DNA of 64,000 nt from Candidatus Accumulibacter sp. ACC003. GTDB lineage: Bacteria; Pseudomonadota; Gammaproteobacteria; Burkholderiales; Rhodocyclaceae. Of the stretch, positions 52,301-61,300 are shown piece after piece. The stretch spans positions 1-64,000 of the forward strand of contig NZ_CAJQTX010000003.1 in the NCBI RefSeq assembly GCF_907163085.1, in the 5' to 3' direction. The position numbers were made by a program, and so were the translations under genes. Under the pieces are notes generated by a model. The model was not told where the DNA came from. It saw only the letters and a list, made by a program, of their open reading frames with translations, and searched no databases. Position 1 is the stretch's first letter. Every line of letters starts with the position of its first letter.

Positions 52301-55300
52301 TCGATCCAGGTCGTCAATCCGTACGAACCGAACACCTCGGCGGCCAGCGAGCCCTTCATCTCGGAGGCCCGGCTGGTCTTTCGGCCGGCCGACGCCAACG
52401 CCTTCGCTCCCTTCGTCGAGATCACGGGCGATCGCTTCACCTACGACAACCCGCCGGCGCCGGCTACGGCCAAGGACGGCAGCGTCATCACCGACCTGAT
52501 CGTCATCTTCGAGGCGCCCGATGGCAGCCACTACGAGGTCCATCCCGACGCCTCGAGTTCGCCGACGCAGGTTTTCGTACAGGTGCCGCAGTCGGTAGCC
52601 ATCGGTACCGCCAAGGTCTACGTCAAGCGACCGCAGGTGCTCAGCAACAATGGCGCCTGGGACAAGCTGGTCGGCAAGGAAAGCAACCGCGTGCAGCTGT
52701 CGTACGACGCACGCTACGTCTTTGGCGGACTCAGCGGCAACCAGCTGCTGGTGATCGACAGCCAGACCAAGTATCTGGCGGCGCGGATCCCGATCGGCGG
52801 CGACTACCCGGCGCCGCGCTCGGTGGCGATCAGCGCCGACAACACGCGCGCCTACGCGACGCTGCGTTTCGAGAGCGCCGTCGCCGTCGTCGATACCGTC
52901 GCGCTGCAGCAGCTCGACGCCGACGGCAACCTGGCCAACGGCGTCAGCACTATCGAGCTGCTGCCGGGCGCCCGGCCGTTCTGGATCGCGGTCAGCAAGA
53001 ATGGCAACAAGGCCTACGTTTCGGACGAGGTCGCCGGGCGCATCTACGTGCTCGACATCGATCCATCTTCGGGCAGCTACCACAAGCTCGTACAGACTCT
53101 CGATGTGGCACCGGCGCCGTCCGGCCTGCGCGGCATGGCGATCAACGCCAGCGGCACGCGGCTGTTCGTCGCCGCTCCCGAAAAGACCTTGTTCGGCGGC
53201 AGCGGCAGCGGCGACGGCAGAGTCTTCGTGGTCGACGTCGAAGAGGGCAGCGAGACCTACGGCGAGGTCGTTGAAGTCCTGCTGGCCGGCGGCGAACCGT
53301 ACGGCGTGTCGGCGACCAACGACGCCAACGTGATGCTGTACACCAACCGCCTGTCGGACTCGCGGGGCGTGGTGATCGTCAAGGGCGATGTCGGCAGCTA
53401 CACGCAGACCGCCGTCGCGATGCATCTGGGTCCGGCGACCGACTACTTCGACGTCAACAATGCGATCTCGGTGGTGCTCTCGAAGGACGGCGAGTACGCC
53501 TTCGTCTCGGGCTTCAACGTCTTCATTCAGGACAATCCGTCGCACGACCCGAACTACGACCCCTTCCACCCGGCCGGGGGCAACGTCGGTATCATTCGCG
53601 GCCCGCTCGGTGCGACGCCGACGCTGGTCGCCGCAACGCGTCCGGTGCCAATGTCGTGGCCCGACAATCTGGTCCTGTCGCCCGACGGCGACACCCTCTA
53701 CAGCGCCTACCGCGGTCAGCGGGTGGTGATGGGCTTCGACGTACAGGCGATGATAACAGCGGTCAATAACCCGGACTTTGCCGGGCAGCTCGACCGCAAG
53801 CCGATCGACGATCTCGCGCCGTCGATCAACGTTCGCTCGAACTTCAAGATCATCGAGCCCGGCAGCTACTTCACGGACCCGGTCTTCGGCGTGCCGGCGG
53901 GCGAGGAGTTCACCGGCCCGATCGGCGTCGGCGGGCAGGCCAACGGCCTGGTCGCGCAGGGCGGCGCGTCGCTCGAACTGCTGGCGCCCGGCAAAACGAC
54001 GAGCGAGTTGCTACCCACGTTCTCGTGGCTGGTAAAGGGCTTCGAGAACGCCAAGAGCCGGCTCTACGTCAGCACCTACCGGGGCAGTGAAGGCCTCTTC
54101 CCGAGCGACCTCGGGAAGCCCGATCAGAACGCCGACCGGATCTTCGCGTCCGAGTTGCTCGACGCGAGCAGCATCGACCAGCAAGGGTCGGCGATTTTCA
54201 TCAAGGCGCTGACCGAGAAACTCAAGCTGACCGCCGGTCAGCAGTATTTCTGGGGCGTCGAGGTGGTGTCGCCGGCGGGCACGGTGGTCGCCCGCGACTG
54301 GCGCGTTTTCAAGACCGAAGCCTTCCGCGACGCGTCCAAGCCGTTCAGCAGCGTGACACTACTGACGCACGGCTTCCAGCTCTCGCCGACGGCGCCGACC
54401 AACGTCGCCGAGAGCATTGCCCCGTTCATCGAAATGGCCGAGGACATCGCCCGCGCCGGCGGCGAGGGCGTTGCCGCGCTGTACCAGAAGACCAGCGGCC
54501 GCTGGCTGGTTTTCTACAACGGCGCCACCTTCGCAACGAACGTCGATCTGGAAACGGTGTTGGCCTCGCCGGCGATGGCCGGCAAGCCGGTGGTGCTGGT
54601 CAGCGACTGGTTCAACGAGTCGGATTTTCCGACCAACGGCTTCAGCGAGGCGGCCGCCGACGCGCTCTATTCGGCGCTGGCCAGGCTCAACTTCGACGTC
54701 GGCGATAACAAGCTGTTCGGCTCGCCGCTCCACCTCATCGGTCATAGCCGTGGCACGGTGGTGAACAGTGAAATCGCCCAGCGTTTCGGCATTTACGCCA
54801 AGGACGTGCGGCTGACGATGACCTCACTCGACGTCCATGATTTCAATCAGCCGTCGCTCGACATTCCCGTTGGCGAGTATATCCAGTTGTTTGGCGGTGT
54901 TCTCGGCGTACTTGGCCTGGGCGGACTTGGCGCGCTGACGCAGTTATGGGGAATGCTGCCGACCAACGAGATCATTCCGACGGGTAACTTCCTCGATCCC
55001 GACGTGCAGCGCTGGAGCAACATCGATTTCGCCGAGCACTATTTTCAGATTCTCGCCAGTCCGACGGCGCTGCCGCTCGGCAGCGGCATCGTGTCGACAC
55101 CGAACGGCCGCTTTGTGCCGAATTTCGACGTCAGCATTAATCTTAACGGTCGCGCCGGCTTCACCGTCGACGACGGGCTGGCGACGCTGACCGCCCTCAA
55201 CGATGGCTCGCTCAGGCCGGGCGGCCCGCACAGCCGCGTTTGGCGCTGGTACGGCGCAACCACCGATCTGTCGGCGGTGAACTTCGACAAGGCCGGCGAG

Positions 55301-58300
55301 CCGGTCTACCGGCGCCTGGCCGACCGGGACGCGATCGAGTTCCAGGGTGTCAGCATCCCCTGGTACAACGCGCAGTCGTTTGCCCTTGGTTCGGGTCCCT
55401 CGGAAGGTATCGGCACCGGTTGGGCGCTCTCGCCGCAGGGTGGCGTGCCTTTTGCCGGTACGCCGAGCACCATCCGCATCCCGGTGAGTTTCGACAACAG
55501 CGAGACGATCAATTCCTCGGGCTTGCCGGTACCCTCGGTTTTCAACGGCGATTTCGAGGAAGGCGCGCTCAACCGCAGCTGGCTCCTGCAGTACTCGGCG
55601 GGTGGCCTGGCAACCAACCTCACCGGCGATCTGCCGGGTTGGTCGTTCCATGGCGGCAAATTCGCGGCAATCTACGCTCCCGGCGACCGACTGGTCACCT
55701 TGGGCAACGGCCAGCACGCGGCGCTGCTCGACGACGACAATTCGTGGATCCAGCACAACCGGATGGTCGTCCCCGATTGGGCCGAGTACCTGAGTTTCGA
55801 CGTCCAGGTACTTGACGCGGGTGACAGCGAGACGCTGCGGGTGTCTGGCTACCTGCCCGACTCGGACAGCTGGATTTTCCTCGGCGCGGTTGCCGTCGAC
55901 AGCGAGAACAGCGGTTTCGTCAACCGCTTGCTGGAAGTCCCGGTCGAGTTCCGGGGCGCCGAACGGATGTTGAAGTTCTCGCTCAGCGCTGGCGGCTCGG
56001 CCGACGCCGAAATCCTGCTCGACCATGTCCAGTTCTCGCGCGGGCTGATCACCGACAGCACCACCGACGAGAGTGACCGGGGCGTATTCTTTACCGATAC
56101 GGCGGGCGGTTTCGACAGTCAGTGGGTGGAGCTGACCAATGGCTTCAAGGAATCGTTCACGGTTACCGTGACGACCGACCCCAACGACTTCCTGGTGTTG
56201 GTCGACGGCGGCTTCGAAAAGGCGCTCAACGACAACCTGGCGCACGCGCCGATCTACGAAAACCTGCTGCTCAATCCCGGCGACAGCCTGCACCTCGACC
56301 TGAAAGCGAGGTTCGGCGACAAGTTCGTCAAGACCTACGCCGACGCCGACCTGCCGATCGAGAAGACTGCCTTGTACTTCACGATCACGCTCGGCAACGG
56401 CACCGTCCGCGACGAAGTGGTCGATCTCTTCTACCTGCCGGACTTTGCCGACGGTGACGCTGGCGATGGCGTGTGGACGATGATGGACACGCTCGACGGC
56501 AAGACGCGAACGCTGTCTTTCGACAATGCCGCACAGGTAGACGTCAAGCCGCTGTTGAATCAGAGCGGACGATTCTCGGTCGAGGTCGTCGGCGACATCG
56601 CGCAGGGGATCAAGTACCAGTCGGCGAACCCCAGCCCGATCGACGACTTTGCCGAGTACCAGATCGAGGAGGGCGGCCGCAACCTCGGCAAGATCACCGT
56701 CAAGGCGCGCGCCGTCGAGAAACAGACCGTTGGCGTTTCGCTGTCGACGCTGCGCACGATGGTGCAGGCGATTCGCAGCGAGTACGAGCAGTGGCTCGCC
56801 GACCCGACGACGCCGGTGCACGACGCCAACGGTTTCGCCACCGGCAACTACGGCACCTTCGTCAACCTCTTCTCGCCGGTGATCAGCGACGCCGAATGGG
56901 CCGACGTGCTGACTGGTTTCCACAACGTTTTCGGCAAGGACCCGAATGCGCTGGGGCCGGTGTACCCGGCGTCGATCTACCTGCCGAGTATCGAGCAGGA
57001 CGAGTTTGCCTACGCGGAAAATGGTCTCAATCCGATTGTCATGATCAACCGGGCGTGGCTCAACGTCACCGACGACGAGTCGCGCAGCTTCGCCGGGCTC
57101 GACTTTGCCTATACCAGTTTCGAGAACGATCTCACCGAGGCCGGTGGTGGCGTCAACAGCTTTGGCGGCAAGGTTCTGCGCGATGACATTTCGATTCCCG
57201 CCAAGCGCTTCCTGTTGTCGCAAGTGGTCAATCCGCTGCGTACCGGTGCGATGGCCGGCGGTAAGCCGATGACGCTGGTCGTCGATGGCATCCTGCGCGC
57301 GTATGTGGATGTCGGCGACACGCGCCAGGACGTCGGCGAGTCCTTCGGCTGGGTCGTCGGTCACGAACTGGCGCACAACCTCGGGCTGTTCGACGAGTAC
57401 ATCTACAATCCCTTCGAGTCGGTGCCACGCAACGGCGGCGACAACTTCATGTCCACCGCCAACACCGTCACCGTCGCCGATCGGCAACGTGAAGCGTTGC
57501 ACCTGGCGATGGACAATCCCGAGACGACGGTATCGCTGGCCGGCACCAATGCCCTGGCGACCTGGTATCTGGACCTCGACGCGCTCGACGCGTCAAACCG
57601 TCCCGGCCGCACTGCGAAGGTGCTGGCGCCCGGGGTCGGTGACGGTGCTGCCGAAGCCGATCCACTCACCGCCTTGCTGGCTTTTGTCGGCATGCAGGGC
57701 GCGATGACGGCCGCAGTGACTTCGCAATCGCTGCTCTTCAACGGTGAGGTCCACACCGGTATCGTCAATGGCGGTTTCGATGTCGCCGACGTGACGGCGA
57801 CCGATTTCGGCTGGATGGCGGTCGGCCAGGCCGGCGTGGCCAAGGGCCAGGGCGCTCTCGGCGAGGACCCGCGGCTGGCGTCGCGCCTGGCGCAGAGCTT
57901 CGCCGTTCCCGAGAACGCGCAGCTGCTGCGCTTCGAACTGCTCGGCGCCGATTTCGTCGCCAACGACGACGGCCCGTCCGACGCATTCGAGGTGGCGCTG
58001 CTCGATACCGCCGGCAACGCCGTCGCCGGCACCATCCCGGTGAGCAACAGCGACGCGTTGTTCAACGTCCAGGCCGGCGGCAAGGTGTTTGCCGCGGCGT
58101 CGGTCAGCGCCACCGGCCTGCTCGACCGCAACGGCGGCACGCTGGCGCTCGCTCAGCCGCTGACCGTCAGCATCGACCTGAGCGGTATCGCCGCCGGCAC
58201 CGTGCTGACACTTTACTTCGACCTGCTGGGATTTTCCGGAGCGGCGAGTCGGCTGCGGATCGATAACGTCAGCATCATCAGCACCGCTGACAGCGGCAAT

Positions 58301-61300
58301 CTGCCGCCGCTCGCCAGCAGCAGTGCGATCAGCGCCAGCGAAGAGGGCGCCGCGGTGGCGCTCGGCCTGAGCGCGCCTACCGACGTCGATAGTCCGCTGC
58401 TGTCGATCGTCGTCGGTGCTCTGCCGACGATCGGCGAGGTGCAGTACGCCGACGGCAGCGCGGTCGGCGTCAACGACACGCTGAGCAGCGCCCAGCTGCT
58501 CGGCTTGAAGTATCTGCCGCCGGCCGAATATAACGGCCGCGATGCCGTTGGCCGTTTCTCCTACCGCGTCAGCGATGGGGTCAGTACGGTCAGCGGCGAG
58601 ACGGCGATCACGCTGACTGCGGTCGACGACGCGCCGGTCGCCAGCAGCAGCGCGATCGTCGCCAGCGAAGAGGGCAGTACGGTGGCGCTCGGTCTGAGCG
58701 CACCGACCGACGCCGATAGCGCGTCCTTGCGCATTGTCGTCACCGCCGTGCCGATGATCGGCGAGGTGCAATACGCCGACGGCAGCGCGGTGGCCGTCGA
58801 CGATTCCCCGAGCAGCTCGCAACTGCTTGGCTTGAAGTATCGGCCTCCGGCCGAGTACAACGGCAGCGATGCCGTCGGCGCCTTCGCTTACAGCGTCAGC
58901 GACGGTAGTAACACGGCGAACGGCGTTACGACGATCGTCGTAAGACCGGTTAATGACGCGCCGGTCGCCAGCCGCAGCGCGATCACCGCCGTCGAGGGGA
59001 GCGCCGCCGTGGCGCTCGGTTTGAGCGCGCCGAGCGACGTCGATAGTCCGCTACTGAGCATCGTCGTCAGCGCGTTGCCGACGCTTGGCGTCGTTCAATA
59101 CGCCGACGGCAGCGCCGTCGGCGCCAGCGACAGCTTGAGCAGTGCCCAACTGCTCGGACTGAAGTACCTGCCGCCGGCGGTAAGCGACGGCAGCGATGCC
59201 GTCAGCAGCTTCAGCTACAGCGTCAGCGACGGCAGTCGTTCGGTGACTGGCCAGACGACGATTACCGTGATCCCGAGCAACTACGCGCCGGTCGCCAGCA
59301 GCAGCGCGATCATCGCCAGCGAAGAGGGCAGTACGGTGGCGCTCGGCCTGAGCGCGCCGAGCGACGTCGATAGTCCATTGTTGAGTATCGTCGTCAGCGG
59401 CCTACCGACGCTTGGCGTCGTTCAGTACGCCGATGGCAGCGCGGTCGCCGTCAACGATTCGTTGAGCAGTGCGCAGCTCATCGGCCTGCAGTATCTGCCG
59501 CCTGCGGAGTACAACGGCAGCGACGTGGTCGGTCGCTTCAGCTATCGCGTCAGCGACGGCCAGCGCACGGCGACCGGCGAGACGATGATCGTCGTCACGC
59601 CGGTCAACGACGCGCCGGTCGCCAGCAGCAGCGCGATCAGCGCCAGCGAAGAGGGCGCGGCGGTGGCGCTCGGCCTGAGCGCGCCGAGCGACGTCGATAG
59701 TCCATTGTTGAGTATCGTCGTCAGCGGCCTACCGACGCTTGGCGTCGTTCAGTACGCCGATGGCAGCGCGGTCGCCGTCAACGATTCGTTGAGCAGTGCG
59801 CAGCTCATCGGCCTGCAGTATCTGCCGCCTGCGGAGTACAACGGCAGCGACGTGGTCGGTCGCTTCAGCTATCGCGTCAGCGACGGCCAGCGCACGGCGA
59901 CCGGCGAGACGATGATCGTCGTCACGCCGGTTAACGACGCACCGGTCGCCAGCAGCAGCGCGATCAGCGCCAGCGAAGAGGGCGCGGCGGTGGCACTCGG
60001 CCTGAGCGCGCCGAGCGACGTCGATAGTCCATTGTTGAGCATCGTCGTCAGCGGCCTACCGACGCTTGGCGTCGTTCAGTACGCCGATGGCAGCGCGGTC
60101 GCCGTCAACGATTCGTTGAGCAGTGCGCAGCTCATCGGCCTGCAGTATCTGCCGCCTGCGGAGTACAACGGCAGCGACGTGGTCGGTCGCTTCAGCTATC
60201 GCGTCAGCGACGGCCAGCGCACGGCGACCGGCGAGACGATGATCGTCGTCACGCCGGTTAACGACGCACCGGTCGCCAGCAGCAGCGCGATCAGCGCCAG
60301 CGAAGAGGGCGCGGCGGTGGCACTCGGCCTGAGCGCGCCGAGCGACGTCGATAGCCCATTATTGAGCATCCTCGTCAGCGGCCTGCCGGCCATCGGTGCC
60401 ATTCAATACGCCGACGGCAGCGCAGTCGCCGTCAACGATTCGCTGAGCAGTGCGCAGCTCATCGGCCTGCAGTATCTGCCGCCTGCGGAGTACAACGGCA
60501 GCGACGTGGTCGGTCGCTTCAGCTATCGCGTCAGCGACGGTCAGCGCACGGCGACCGGCGAGACGACGATCGTCGTCACGCCGGTCAACGACGCGCCGGT
60601 CGCCAGCAGCAGCGCGATCAGCGCCAGCGAAGAGGGCGCGGCGGTGGCGCTCGGCCTGAGCGCGCCGAGCGACGTCGATAGCCCATTGTTGAGCATCGTC
60701 GTCAGCGGCCTGCCGGCCATCGGTGCCATTCAATACGCCGACGGCAGCGCGGTCGCCGTCAACGATTCGCTGAGCAGTGCGCAGCTCGTTGGCTTGCAGT
60801 ATCTGCCGCCTGCGGAGTACAACGGCAGCGACGTGTTCGGTCGCTTCAGCTATCGCGTCAGCGACGGTCAGCGCACAGCGACCGGCGAGACGACGATCAT
60901 CGTCACGCCGGTCAACGACGCACCGGTCGCCGTTCCCGACAGTGGCCGTGTCGACGCGCGCAGTTCGCTGTTGATCGACGTCCTGGCCAACGATACCGAC
61001 GCCGAGAATCAGGCGCTGACCCTGGTCAGCGCCGCTGGTGCTGTGCACGGCAGCGTGACGATCGAGAACGGCAAGCTGCGTTACACGCCGCTCGCCAATT
61101 ACTTCGGCGCCGATCGCTTCAGCTACGTGCTGGCCGACAGTGGCGGCGCCAGCGCCAGCGGTGTCGTCGAGGTTCTGGTCACCGGCCAGCGCGCGCCGAG
61201 CTTGAGCATTGGCGGTTTACCGTCGACCTACGTCGGCGAGTCCTACACGCTGCTGCTGAGCAGTGGCGACGCTGCTGACGGCGGCATCCGCAACTGGCGG

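Noticed and set aside
58313-60928. Regular repeats considered as a CRISPR array
   Set aside because: The 327-bp units are coding, nearly identical throughout, and have no short repeat/unique spacer structure.
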